This document shows positions 34,908 through 43,218 of a stretch of 64,000 bases of DNA, piece after piece. Each line of letters starts with the position of its first letter. Positions within the stretch are counted from its first letter, which is position 1. Origin of the DNA: an uncultured Rhodospirillaceae bacterium (GTDB taxonomy: Bacteria; Pseudomonadota; Alphaproteobacteria; Reyranellales; Reyranellaceae); NCBI GenBank assembly GCA_945952105.1, contig CAMFGZ010000015.1, positions 1 to 64,000 of the forward strand, given 5' to 3'. The notes below the pieces were generated by a model. The model was not told where the DNA came from, did no database searches, and saw only the letters and a program-made list of their open reading frames with translations. The translations under genes were made by a program, and so were the position numbers.

Positions 34908-35755
34908 CGACGAAAGGCGCTGCCTCGCCCTGGCGGGATCCCGTGGCACTCCTCGCCGTGCCCGCCGTCCTCTATCTGTTGGTCGTCTACGCTTTCCCGC
35001 TGCTCTGGCTCTTCATGAAGAGCCTGACCGGCCCCACCGGGCTCACGGTCCAGCCCTACGTTTCCTTCCTGAGCGACCCCTTCAACTGGCGCATCGTCGG
35101 CAACACGCTGCGCGTCGCTGGCTGGGTCACTCTCGTCTGCTTCCTGATCGGCTATCCCGCCGCGTTCGCGCTCGCGCGTGCCGGTGCCTTACTCCAGATC
35201 GTGATGCTGGTGTCGATCATCCTGCCGCTCTCGATCGGCGCGGTGGTCAAGGCCTTCGCCTGGCAGATCGTCCTGCGTCGCGATGGTGTCGTCGCGCAGC
35301 TGCTCGTTGGCGTCGGCATCTGGGACGAGCCGCAGCGGCTCTTGTTCACCGAGACCGGGCTAGTGCTGGGCGCGGCCAACATCTTCCTGCCCTTCATGAT
35401 CCTGCCGATCTATTCCGTGGTGAAGCTGATCAATCCGCGCCTCAGCGAGGCCGGCGCGACCCTGGGCGCCACGCCTCTCTATCGCTTCACCCACGTCACC
35501 CTGCCCCTCACCCTGCCGGGCGTCGTGTCAGGCGTCGCTTTCGTCTTCTCGATGAGCGTCTCGATGTTCGTCATTCCCTCGCTGCTGATCGGCGACCGGT
35601 TCCAGACTCTCTCGACCCTGATGGGCCGCTCCTTCCTGCTGATGCGCAACGAGCAGCTCGGCTCGACCACGGCGGTCATCCTGCTGGTGCTGGCCGTCTC
35701 AATCGTCGTCGGATCGACGTGGCTCGCCCGTCGACTCGGAGGCAGCGCCACATGA
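34904..35755 (+). CDS. ABC transporter permease, PotB type
   Basis: The 283-residue protein has six hydrophobic segments and the permease EAA loop EAGATLGATPLYRFTHVTLP that docks on the ATPase. ATG overlaps the ATPase stop (ATGA). It forms the channel with the second permease. Its N terminus is a short cytoplasmic tail before the first helix (about 20-42). Confidence 0.92.
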   Translation: MTTKGAASPWRDPVALLAVPAVLYLLVVYAFPLLWLFMKSLTGPTGLTVQPYVSFLSDPFNWRIVGNTLRVAGWVTLVCFLIGYPAAFALARAGALLQIVMLVSIILPLSIGAVVKAFAWQIVLRRDGVVAQLLVGVGIWDEPQRLLFTETGLVLGAANIFLPFMILPIYSVVKLINPRLSEAGATLGATPLYRFTHVTLPLTLPGVVSGVAFVFSMSVSMFVIPSLLIGDRFQTLSTLMGRSFLLMRNEQLGSTTAVILLVLAVSIVVGSTWLARRLGGSAT

Positions 35756-36552
35756 CCGTCCTCGAACGCCTCTCGCAGTATGTCGTCTGGGCAATCGCGG
35801 GTTTCACCGTCGTCTTCCTGATGACGCCGCTGATTGTCACCGTGGCGGTGTCGTTCGGCTCCTCGACCGTCTTCACCCTGCCGCCGCCGGACTGGTCACT
35901 GCGCTGGTATGAGCGCCTGGCCAACATGCGCGGCCTGTTGCCCGCGCTCGTCGTCTCGCTGCAGATCGCCGCCGTCTCGACGGCCATCGCCATGGTGCTC
36001 GGCACCCTGTGCGCCATCGCCCTCGTGCGCGGCCGCTTCCCGGGGCGCGAGACGATCTCGACCTTCCTCGTCTCGCCGCTGATGCTGCCGGGCCTGGTCA
36101 TTGGCATCGCGATGCTGCAGGGCTTCAAGGCGATGGGCCTGCGCGACGTCTATGGCAGCCTGCTGGTCGCACACGTCGTCATCACCCTGCCCTATGTCGT
36201 GCGCACCGTCGTCGGCGCGCTGTCGCTGTTCGACTTCTCGCTGATCGATGCCGCACGGACCCTGGGCTGCTCCTATCCGGCGGCGCTGACGCGCGTGCTG
36301 GTGCCGGCGCTGGCGCCGGCGTTCCTCACCTCGGGCATGTTCGCGTTCCTCGCCTCGATGGACAATTACCCGATCTCGATCTTCTTCACCGACGCCTGGA
36401 CCAAGACTCTGCCGATCCAGATGCTGCAATATGTCGAGGAGCGGCCCGATCCGACCATCGCCGCCATCTCGGCTTGCCTCGTCCTCCTGGCGATCGTGGC
36501 CCTGGTGATCGGCGACCGACTCGTGGGCTTGCGCAAGCTCGCCGACTTCTAA
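35752..36552 (+). CDS. ABC transporter permease, PotC type
   Basis: The 266-residue protein has six membrane segments and the EAA loop DAARTLGCSYPAALTRVLVP. It overlaps the previous permease by ATGA, so the pair is translated in step. The racemase-like gene follows after 10 bases. With the binding protein and ATPase it makes a complete importer. Confidence 0.92.
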   Translation: MTVLERLSQYVVWAIAGFTVVFLMTPLIVTVAVSFGSSTVFTLPPPDWSLRWYERLANMRGLLPALVVSLQIAAVSTAIAMVLGTLCAIALVRGRFPGRETISTFLVSPLMLPGLVIGIAMLQGFKAMGLRDVYGSLLVAHVVITLPYVVRTVVGALSLFDFSLIDAARTLGCSYPAALTRVLVPALAPAFLTSGMFAFLASMDNYPISIFFTDAWTKTLPIQMLQYVEERPDPTIAAISACLVLLAIVALVIGDRLVGLRKLADF

Positions 36553-36562
36553 GAATGGCCTC

Positions 36563-37312
36563 ATGAAAATTCTCGTCGCGAATCCCAACACGTCCACGGG
36601 CGTGACCGACCGCCTGGTCGCGGCCGGCAAGCTGGTCGCCAGCGCCGGCACCGAACTTCAGCCGATGACCGCGCCGCGCGGCGTGCCCTATATCGCCACG
36701 CGCGCCGAAGCCGCGATCGGCAGCGCCATGATGCTGGAGATGCTGGCCGAGCGGCGCGGCACCTTCGATGCCGCCATCGTCGCGGCCTTCGGCGATCCCG
36801 GCCTCGGCGGTGCGCGCGAGCTTTTCGACTTCCCTGTCGTCGGCATGGCCGAGGCGGCGATGCTGGTGGCCTGCACGCTCGGGCGGAAGTTCGCGATCGT
36901 GAGCTTCGCCAAGGCACTCGAACCGTGGTTCGCGGAAATCGTCGACTGGCACGGAATGTCCGGCCGCTGCGCCTCCATCCGCACGCCCGACGAGGGCTTC
37001 CGCTCGATTGACGACGTTCAGCACGAGAAGGAACAGGTGCTGATCGATCTCGCGCTGGGCACGGTGAAGAACGACGGCGCCGACGTCGTCATCCTCGCCG
37101 GCGCCCCGCTCGCGGGTCTCGCCAACACCATCCGCGATCGCGTGCCGGTGCCGCTGGTCGACGGCATCCAGGCCGCGGTGACGATGGCCGAGGGGTTGGT
37201 GCGCCTCAATCCGCGCAAGGCGACCTTGGGAACATACCGCCGTCCCGCCGCCAAGGACTCCAAGGGCCTCGCCGGTCCGCTGGCCGATGTGATCGGCCAC
37301 AAGGAGTCGTGA
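36563..37312 (+). CDS. Asp/Glu/hydantoin racemase-family protein lacking the catalytic cysteines
   Basis: The 249-residue protein has the racemase fold: VANPNTSTGVTDRL, AAFGDPGLGGARELFDFPVVG and later DVVILAGAPLAGLA. Hydantoin and allantoin racemases use two cysteines, in ACFxDPG and LGCAGM. Here these places are Ala and Gly/Ala, and the only two cysteines of the protein lie elsewhere (in LVACTLG and SGRCASI). It sits between the importer and an allantoinase-like gene, whose GTG start overlaps its stop. It may use another mechanism or have lost racemisation. Confidence 0.82.
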   Translation: MKILVANPNTSTGVTDRLVAAGKLVASAGTELQPMTAPRGVPYIATRAEAAIGSAMMLEMLAERRGTFDAAIVAAFGDPGLGGARELFDFPVVGMAEAAMLVACTLGRKFAIVSFAKALEPWFAEIVDWHGMSGRCASIRTPDEGFRSIDDVQHEKEQVLIDLALGTVKNDGADVVILAGAPLAGLANTIRDRVPVPLVDGIQAAVTMAEGLVRLNPRKATLGTYRRPAAKDSKGLAGPLADVIGHKES

Positions 37313-38208
37313 GCACGATGCGCGACCTCAAGGGCTACGGCCGCACGCCGCCCGACCCGAAGTGGCCGACCAACGCGCGCGTGGCCGTCTCCTTCGTGAT
37401 CAACTTCGAGGAAGGCGCGGAGATGTCGTTGTCGGCGGGCGACGCCCACAACGAGAAGGTCTACGAAGTCACCGACGAGGTCGTGGGCGTGCCCGACCGA
37501 TGCATGGAATCGCATTTCGAGTACGGCACCAAGGCCGCTTGGTGGCGGATTGCCGATTCGCTTGAGCGACTCGGTGTGCCGGCGACCGTCAGCACCTGCG
37601 GCCTCGCCGCCGAACTCTCGCCCTGGCTGATCCAGGATGCCGTGGCACGCGGTCACGAGATCTCCTGCCATGGCTGGCGCTGGGAAAAGCATGCCCATAT
37701 GGAAGAGGCGCAGGAACGCGAGATCATTGCCCGCACCGTCAAGGCGCTGACCGAGATCGCCGGCACACGCCCGGTCGGCTGGCACACGCGGTCCACGCCC
37801 TCGCCCAACACGCGCCGCCTGCTCGTCGAGGAAGGCGGCTTCCTCTACGACAGCGACGATTACTCGGACGACCTGCCTTTCCACGTCGAGGTCGAGGGAA
37901 AGCGGCACCTGGTGCTGCCCTACAGTTTCGACACCAACGACATGCACTATCACCAGGGCTTTCACCGCTTCGTGTCAGCGCGCGATTTCGCCGACTACAC
38001 GAACGACGCCTTCGACACGCTGTGGACCGAGGGCGAGCGGTCTCCGAAGATGATGTCGATCGGCCTCCACCTGCGCATGATCGGCCGCCCCGGCCGCATC
38101 GCTGCCCTCGACCGCATCGTGTCGCACATGAAGCAGAAGGGCGGCGCCTGGTTCGCGACGCGCCGGCAGATCGCCGAGCACTGGATCGCGCGTTTCAAGG
38201 ACTCATAG
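37309..38208 (+). CDS. Allantoinase-like polysaccharide-deacetylase-family protein (PuuE type)
   Basis: The 299-residue protein is close to metal-independent allantoinase (PuuE): KGYGRTPPDPKWPTNARVAVSFVINFEEG, then STCGLAAELSPWLIQDAVARGHEISCHGWRWEKH and WHTRSTPSPNTRRLLVEEGGFLYDSDDYSDDLP. PuuE opens the ring of allantoin to allantoate. GTG overlaps the racemase stop; an ATG at 37318 is a possible alternative. It is last in the six-gene importer operon, which fits uptake and ring opening of a ureide. Confidence 0.88.
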   Translation: MSTMRDLKGYGRTPPDPKWPTNARVAVSFVINFEEGAEMSLSAGDAHNEKVYEVTDEVVGVPDRCMESHFEYGTKAAWWRIADSLERLGVPATVSTCGLAAELSPWLIQDAVARGHEISCHGWRWEKHAHMEEAQEREIIARTVKALTEIAGTRPVGWHTRSTPSPNTRRLLVEEGGFLYDSDDYSDDLPFHVEVEGKRHLVLPYSFDTNDMHYHQGFHRFVSARDFADYTNDAFDTLWTEGERSPKMMSIGLHLRMIGRPGRIAALDRIVSHMKQKGGAWFATRRQIAEHWIARFKDS

Positions 38209-38288
38209 CTGGGAGCGCGCCACTCCAGTGGCGCTCTTCCTCGGTACTCGCAAAGATCATGAGCCCCACTGGAGTGGCGCGCTCCCAG
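38209..38288. repeat. Perfect 23-base inverted repeat between convergent genes
   Basis: The arm at 38209-38231 (starting CTGGGAGCGC) is the exact reverse complement of the arm at 38266-38288 (ending GCGCTCCCAG), with 34 bases between. Each arm also holds a small palindrome, GCCACT/AGTGGC, so each could fold alone. The structure lies directly after the deacetylase stop and before the convergent thioesterase end. It may be a pair of REP-like elements or a bidirectional terminator. Confidence 0.85.
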
Positions 38289-38309
38289 CGCATGATCTTT
38301 CGTGAGACT

Positions 38310-38783
38310 CTAACCCTTCACCTTCGGCCGAACGATCTTGATCGTGGAGGTCGAGTGGACGATCAGGCGGCCCTTCTCGTCCTTGAGGTCGCCGTCGAGG
38401 AATCCGACTGTCCCGCCCCAGCGCATCACGCGGCCCTCGGCGTAGACGATCCCCGGTCCCATCGCCTCGAAGAAGCTGATCTTGAGTTCGAGAGTCGGCA
38501 CGGCGACGCCGAGCTTGCCCTTGACGATGGCGGCGTTGGCCATGGCCGTGTCGACCATGCCTGTGAGGAAGCCCCCCTGGCAGATGCGACCCTGCGAGTG
38601 GCAGAAGGCCGGCACGACCTCGAAGCGGAAACGTGCGTAGCCGCGCGTCGAGTCGATATCGAGCAACTCGCCGTTCAGCGTCTTCAACGCCTCCGGCGGA
38701 TTGGCACGCAGGATTTCCAGGATTTCCGAATCGTGGACGAAATCCTTGGGAACATGATGGAAGTCGGGATGGGCTGAACTCAT
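38310..38783 (-). CDS. PaaI-family hotdog thioesterase
   Basis: The 157-residue protein has the hotdog fold with the PaaI-like pattern HSQGRICQGGFLTGMVDTAMANAA and a C-terminal beta strand set. Such enzymes cleave acyl-CoA thioesters, often phenylacetyl-CoA derivatives. No metal motif is needed. It stands alone on the minus strand, divergent from the reductase cluster. Confidence 0.85.
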   Translation of the reverse strand: MSSAHPDFHHVPKDFVHDSEILEILRANPPEALKTLNGELLDIDSTRGYARFRFEVVPAFCHSQGRICQGGFLTGMVDTAMANAAIVKGKLGVAVPTLELKISFFEAMGPGIVYAEGRVMRWGGTVGFLDGDLKDEKGRLIVHSTSTIKIVRPKVKG

Positions 38784-38960
38784 TGCGGCCGGACTATACC
38801 GGAGGGGCAGCCGGCTGCACCCTCCGCAGCGGGTCGACGAGGTTCACGTTTCGGCGGTCGAAAGGTCGGCATAGACCGCACCGCCGGGAAACCGGCGACG
38901 ACCGCGGCGCGCATGCGCTACAACACCTGCCCCGGGGATCATACGATTTCACCGCAAGAG

Positions 38961-39998
38961 ATGAGCTTCAAGGTCCACATCGCCTCCGCCGGCCGCACGA
39001 TCGACGTGCCACCCGGCGCCACCATCCTGGAGGCCGCGCTCGATGCCGGCATCTCCTTTCCGTTCGGCTGCCAGTCCGGCAACTGCGGCGCCTGCAAGTC
39101 GCGCCTCGTGAAGGGCGAGGTGACGATGGGCGGCTATTCCGAGTTCGCGCTTTCCGACGACGAAAAGGCGCAAGGCCTGATCCTTGCTTGCCGTGCCGTC
39201 CCGGCCGGTGAGAGCGAAGTCGCCTGGATGGAGGAAGACGACCTGATCGTCCATCCGCGCCGCCTCCTCGCCTGCAAGGTCGTCTCCCTCGACGATGCCA
39301 CGCACGACGTCAAGCGTATCCGGCTCGAGATCGTCTCGGGCGGTCCGTTCGATTTCTCGGCCGGACAGTTCGCGTCCGTCACCTTCGAGGGCTGCCCGCC
39401 GCGCGACTATTCGATGGCGAACGTCCCGGGCGATCCGATCCTCGAATTCCATGTCCGCCGCACCGCGGGCGGCGCCACCAGCGCGCATGTCTCGGAAAGG
39501 CTGAAGGTCGGCGATGCCGTTCATGTCGAAGGACCGTTCGGCGCTTCCTATCTGCGCGAGGCCCATCGCGGCCCGATCATCGCCGTCGCGGGAGGGTCTG
39601 GCATGGCGCCGATCAAATCGGTGGTCGAGCGCGCGCTGCAGAAGGCGCTGCCGCAGCACATCTATTTCTATTTCGGCGTCCGCGGCGAACGCGATCTCTA
39701 CTTGCACGACCACTTCGCGACCCTCGCCGGGAAGCACAGGAACCTGCATTTCGTACCCGTGCTGAGCGAAGGCGGCGCTTCCAGCCTGCGGCAAGGCCTG
39801 GTCCACGAAGCCGTCGCTCAGGACTTCGATGAGGTCGATGGCTGCAAGGCCTACATCGCCGGTCCGCCGGTCATGGTCGAGGCCGCGACCCGGTTGCTGG
39901 AACAGCGGGGCATGCGGCGTCTCGATATCCACGCCGACGCCTTCTACACGGCGGCGGAGATGGCGAACGCGGGCAAGAAGACAGGCGCGGACCAATGA
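38961..39998 (+). CDS. 2Fe-2S ferredoxin/FAD/NAD oxygenase reductase component
   Basis: The 345-residue protein has an N-terminal plant-type ferredoxin domain with Cys37, Cys42, Cys45 and Cys77 (CX4CX2C plus distal Cys), then an FAD domain with RDYSMAN and an NAD domain with AVAGGSGMAPIKS. It matches reductases of ring-hydroxylating or methane-type oxygenases and CDP-glucoseen reductase. No oxygenase component lies in this window, so its electron acceptor is unknown. Start was placed where the ferredoxin fold begins; it overlaps the next gene by ATGA. Confidence 0.92.
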   Translation: MSFKVHIASAGRTIDVPPGATILEAALDAGISFPFGCQSGNCGACKSRLVKGEVTMGGYSEFALSDDEKAQGLILACRAVPAGESEVAWMEEDDLIVHPRRLLACKVVSLDDATHDVKRIRLEIVSGGPFDFSAGQFASVTFEGCPPRDYSMANVPGDPILEFHVRRTAGGATSAHVSERLKVGDAVHVEGPFGASYLREAHRGPIIAVAGGSGMAPIKSVVERALQKALPQHIYFYFGVRGERDLYLHDHFATLAGKHRNLHFVPVLSEGGASSLRQGLVHEAVAQDFDEVDGCKAYIAGPPVMVEAATRLLEQRGMRRLDIHADAFYTAAEMANAGKKTGADQ

Positions 39999-40813
39999 GC
40001 GGCCTTCTTCAAGGCCAGGTCGCCATCGTCACCGGTGCCGGCCGCGGCATCGGCCGCGCCATCGCAGACCAGCTGGCGGCCGCAGGGGCTCAGATCATCG
40101 TGGCCGACAACGGCACCTCGAGCGCGGGCGACGGCAGCGATCCGGAAGTGGCCCGCGCGACGGCCCGGGAGCTGAACGACAAGGCGGGCCGCCAGTGCGC
40201 CCTCGCCTTCACCGAGAGCGTCGCATCGCCCGGCGTGGCAAGGCAACTCGTCGACCTCGCGTTGAAGGCGTTCGGTGGCGTCGACATCGTCGTGAACAAC
40301 GCCGCGATCCAGCGCAACGCGCCTGTCTTCAGTGCCGACGCCGCCGACTGGGATGCGGTGATCCGCACCAATCTTTCCGCCGCCTTCTACCTGACGAGCG
40401 CGGCCTCCCGGATCCTGCGTTACCGGGGCAAGCCGGGCCGCATCGTCAACATCGTCTCGTCGGCCGGCCTCTCCGGCGCCCTCGGCCAGGCCGCCTATGC
40501 CAGCGCCAAGGCCGGCCTGCTCGGCCTGACGCGCGTCGCGGCGATGGACCTCGCCGACGCGCAGATCACGGCCAACGCCGTGTTGCCGTTCGCAGGCATC
40601 GAGCCCGCCGACGTCGCGCGGCTGGTGACGGCGCTCTGCTCACCGGCCGGCAGTCCGATCACCGGCCAATTGCTGGGCGTGCGCGATCGGGAGGTCTTCC
40701 TGTTCGGCCAGCCGCGGCCGGTCGCCCGCCTCGAAGCAGGCGCACCGGATGCGCTCGCGGGCGACATCGCCAGCAAGCTCGGCAGCCAGCTTGCAGATCC
40801 CTTCGTCCTGTGA
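39995..40813 (+). CDS. Short-chain dehydrogenase/reductase
   Basis: The 272-residue protein has TGAGRGIGRAIADQLAAAG, NNAAIQ and the catalytic Ser...YASAK set. It is a classical SDR of the type called 3-oxoacyl-ACP reductase. It has a C-terminal extension beyond about 240. The start overlaps the ferredoxin reductase stop by ATGA. It may oxidise or reduce an intermediate of the same cluster. Confidence 0.9.
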   Translation: MSGLLQGQVAIVTGAGRGIGRAIADQLAAAGAQIIVADNGTSSAGDGSDPEVARATARELNDKAGRQCALAFTESVASPGVARQLVDLALKAFGGVDIVVNNAAIQRNAPVFSADAADWDAVIRTNLSAAFYLTSAASRILRYRGKPGRIVNIVSSAGLSGALGQAAYASAKAGLLGLTRVAAMDLADAQITANAVLPFAGIEPADVARLVTALCSPAGSPITGQLLGVRDREVFLFGQPRPVARLEAGAPDALAGDIASKLGSQLADPFVL

Positions 40814-40826
40814 AGGAGAGGCACCC

Positions 40827-41663
40827 ATGAACTCCTACACGGCCCCGCGCCGCACCGTCGGGCGGCTGAAGCGCCCGTTCGGCGATCTCTACTACGAGGT
40901 CTCAGGCAGCGGGCCGGCAATGCTCTTCGCCCACGGGCTGGGCGGCAATCACCTGAGCTGGTGGCAGCAAGTGGCGCATTTCGCGCCCCGATACACTTGC
41001 GTCACCTTTGCCCATCGTGGCTTCGCGCCGTCCGATCCGGTGCCGTCGGGTGTCGATCCCGCCGACTATGCCGGCGACATCGCCGCCCTGATCGAGCATC
41101 TCGGGTTTTCCGATGTCTGCCTCGTCGCGCAGTCGATGGGCGGTTGGACGATGCTGGAACACGCGCTCGCGCATCAGGATCGCGTGAAGGCGCTGGTGTT
41201 GAGCTCGACGTCGGGCACGATCGACCGGCGAGGCGCCGATCCGACGGAGGGCAGCGCCTACGACGCCTGGCTCGCGAAGGCCGAAGCCGCGATCGCCGAC
41301 GGCATGACCCGCGGCATCCATCCCGCGATGGGCGAGCGCGCGGCGGAGCGCTTTCCAGCGCTGCATCTCCTCTATCGCAGCATCGACGAGATGGCCGGCA
41401 CGCTCGACAAGGAGAAACTGCGCGCCGGCCTTCGCCGCACCGCGACACGCACGCTGGCCGAGTTCAAGACGTTTCGCGTGCCGACCCTGCTGGTCGCGGG
41501 CGGCGAGGACGTCGTCTTCCCGCCCTTTCTGGCAAGCGCCATCGCGACAAGCCTGCCCTGCGGCGAAGCCGAGATTATTTCGGACGCCGGACACTCGCCC
41601 TATTTCGAGCAGGCCGCTAGATTCAACGCGCTGGTCGACGCGTTCCTCGCGCGCCAGCGCTAG
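40827..41663 (+). CDS. Alpha/beta-hydrolase
   Basis: The 278-residue protein has the HG motif LLFAHGLGGNHLSWW (read AMLFAHGLGG), elbow VAQSMGG, the acid in GGEDVVFPP and His in DAGHSPYFEQ. Ribosome site AAGGAGAG precedes the ATG at 40827. It resembles C-C-bond or lactone hydrolases and esterases. It lies between the SDR and the MlrC gene in the same operon, with 8 and 13 base gaps. Confidence 0.88.
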   Translation: MNSYTAPRRTVGRLKRPFGDLYYEVSGSGPAMLFAHGLGGNHLSWWQQVAHFAPRYTCVTFAHRGFAPSDPVPSGVDPADYAGDIAALIEHLGFSDVCLVAQSMGGWTMLEHALAHQDRVKALVLSSTSGTIDRRGADPTEGSAYDAWLAKAEAAIADGMTRGIHPAMGERAAERFPALHLLYRSIDEMAGTLDKEKLRAGLRRTATRTLAEFKTFRVPTLLVAGGEDVVFPPFLASAIATSLPCGEAEIISDAGHSPYFEQAARFNALVDAFLARQR

Positions 41664-41671
41664 GAGGTTTC

Positions 41672-43207
41672 GTGTCCCAGGACAATCCGCGCATCGCCGT
41701 TCTCGGCTTCGCCATCGAGTGCAACCGGTTCTCGCCGGTGACGACGGCGGAGGATTTCGAACACGACGTCGACATCCGCGGCAACCGGATCGTGAGCGAG
41801 GCGCGCTCGGGCAAGTCGATCACCATGCCCGACCTGCCAGGTTTCTTCGACGAAATGGATCGCACCGGCGCCTGGACACCCGTGCCGCTGCGCGTGTCGC
41901 TGGCACAGCCCGGAGGCCCCGTCGAGGAGCAGTTCTTCAAGGCCTATCTGGCCGAGATCGAGGCCGGCCTGAAGTCGGTCCTGCCGGTCGACGCGATCTT
42001 CGTCTCTTGCCATGGCGCGGCACTGGCCGAGGGAACCGACGATCCCGACGGCGACCTGTTCGAGATCCTGCGCCGCGTTGCGGGACCCGACGTGCCCATC
42101 GTCTCGGTATTCGACCTGCACGCCAATGTCTCGCGCCGGATGACCGACAATCTCAGCGTCTTCGTCGGCTATCTCGAGAACCCGCACGTCGACATCTACG
42201 AGCGCGGCGTCGAGGCGGCGAAGCACATGCGCGAGTTGCTGGCCGGCACGCGCACGGCCATCGAGATGGTGAAGATCCCGCTGGTGCCCCCGCAGATCGC
42301 GCTGCTGACCGCGAAGGGCCCCTATGCCGACCTGATCAAGTACGGTCAGACGAAGGTCGGCGGCGACATCCTGAACGTCTCCGTCATGGCAGGGTTCGCC
42401 TACAGCGACAGTCCCAAGAACGGCCTCACCGCGGTCGTTACCGCGCGCAACGGCAACCGCAGGGCGGCGGCCGACCTGGCGCTCGACATCGCCCAGCGCG
42501 CCTGGGGCATGAGGGAACGCTTCAAGCGCGAGGCAACGACCCTGGCCGACGCGGTCCAGCTCGCCGTCTCGGTCGGGCGCGACCGTCGCCGCAAGCCGAT
42601 CATCCTGGCCGACGTCGCCGACAATCCCGGTGGCGGCGGGCGCGGCAACACCACCTATCTTCTGCGCGCGCTGAAGGGCGCGCGGGCGCAGGGCGTGTAT
42701 TTCGGCGTTTTCAACGATGCGGCGCTCGCCGCCAGGGCGCACGAACTGGGCGAAGGCGCGATCTTCAACGCCTCGTTCAACACGCAGGAGCACCAGGAAT
42801 TCTCCCTGCCCTTCGACTGCGAGGCCAAGGTCGTGAAGCTGTCCGACGGCCAGTATGTCGGGCGGCGCGGCGTGCTCAGGAACGTCTCGGCCGACATGGG
42901 CCCGTCGGCGCTTCTCGATCTCGGCGGCATTCTCATCGTGGTCATCAGCATTCGCTGCCAGTGCATGGATCCGCGCCAGTTCGAGATGTTTGGTCTGGAC
43001 ATTGCTCAGGCCCGAACGGTCGTCGTGAAGAGCCGCGGCCACTTCCGCGGCGGCTTCGACGAGTTCTTCAAGCCGGAACAGATCTACGAAGTCGATTGCC
43101 CGGGCCTGACTTCGCCGGTGCTGGCGAATTTCACCTGGACCAAGCTGCCGAGGCCCGTCTACCCGCTCGACGAAGAGACGAGCTGGACTCCTCCGGCATC
43201 CACTTGA
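41672..43207 (+). CDS. M81-family metallopeptidase (MlrC type)
   Basis: The 511-residue protein matches the MlrC family, whose founding member cleaves linear microcystin peptides. Metal residues lie in the stretches SCHGAALAEGTDDPDGDL and FDLHANVSRRM, with a C-terminal domain marked by DVADNPGGGGRGNTTYLLRAL. It starts at GTG with AGGAGG. Many bacteria carry this family without microcystin; the substrate may be another amide or hydantoin-related compound. The next gene, an oligopeptide-type binding protein, fits that idea. Confidence 0.88.
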   Translation: MSQDNPRIAVLGFAIECNRFSPVTTAEDFEHDVDIRGNRIVSEARSGKSITMPDLPGFFDEMDRTGAWTPVPLRVSLAQPGGPVEEQFFKAYLAEIEAGLKSVLPVDAIFVSCHGAALAEGTDDPDGDLFEILRRVAGPDVPIVSVFDLHANVSRRMTDNLSVFVGYLENPHVDIYERGVEAAKHMRELLAGTRTAIEMVKIPLVPPQIALLTAKGPYADLIKYGQTKVGGDILNVSVMAGFAYSDSPKNGLTAVVTARNGNRRAAADLALDIAQRAWGMRERFKREATTLADAVQLAVSVGRDRRRKPIILADVADNPGGGGRGNTTYLLRALKGARAQGVYFGVFNDAALAARAHELGEGAIFNASFNTQEHQEFSLPFDCEAKVVKLSDGQYVGRRGVLRNVSADMGPSALLDLGGILIVVISIRCQCMDPRQFEMFGLDIAQARTVVVKSRGHFRGGFDEFFKPEQIYEVDCPGLTSPVLANFTWTKLPRPVYPLDEETSWTPPAST

Positions 43208-43218
43208 GGGAGCCCTTC

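Noticed and set aside
41719-43218. A long frame running into the SBP gene from within MlrC
   Set aside because: It lies in another frame over the MlrC gene and has no domain before the signal peptide at 43219.
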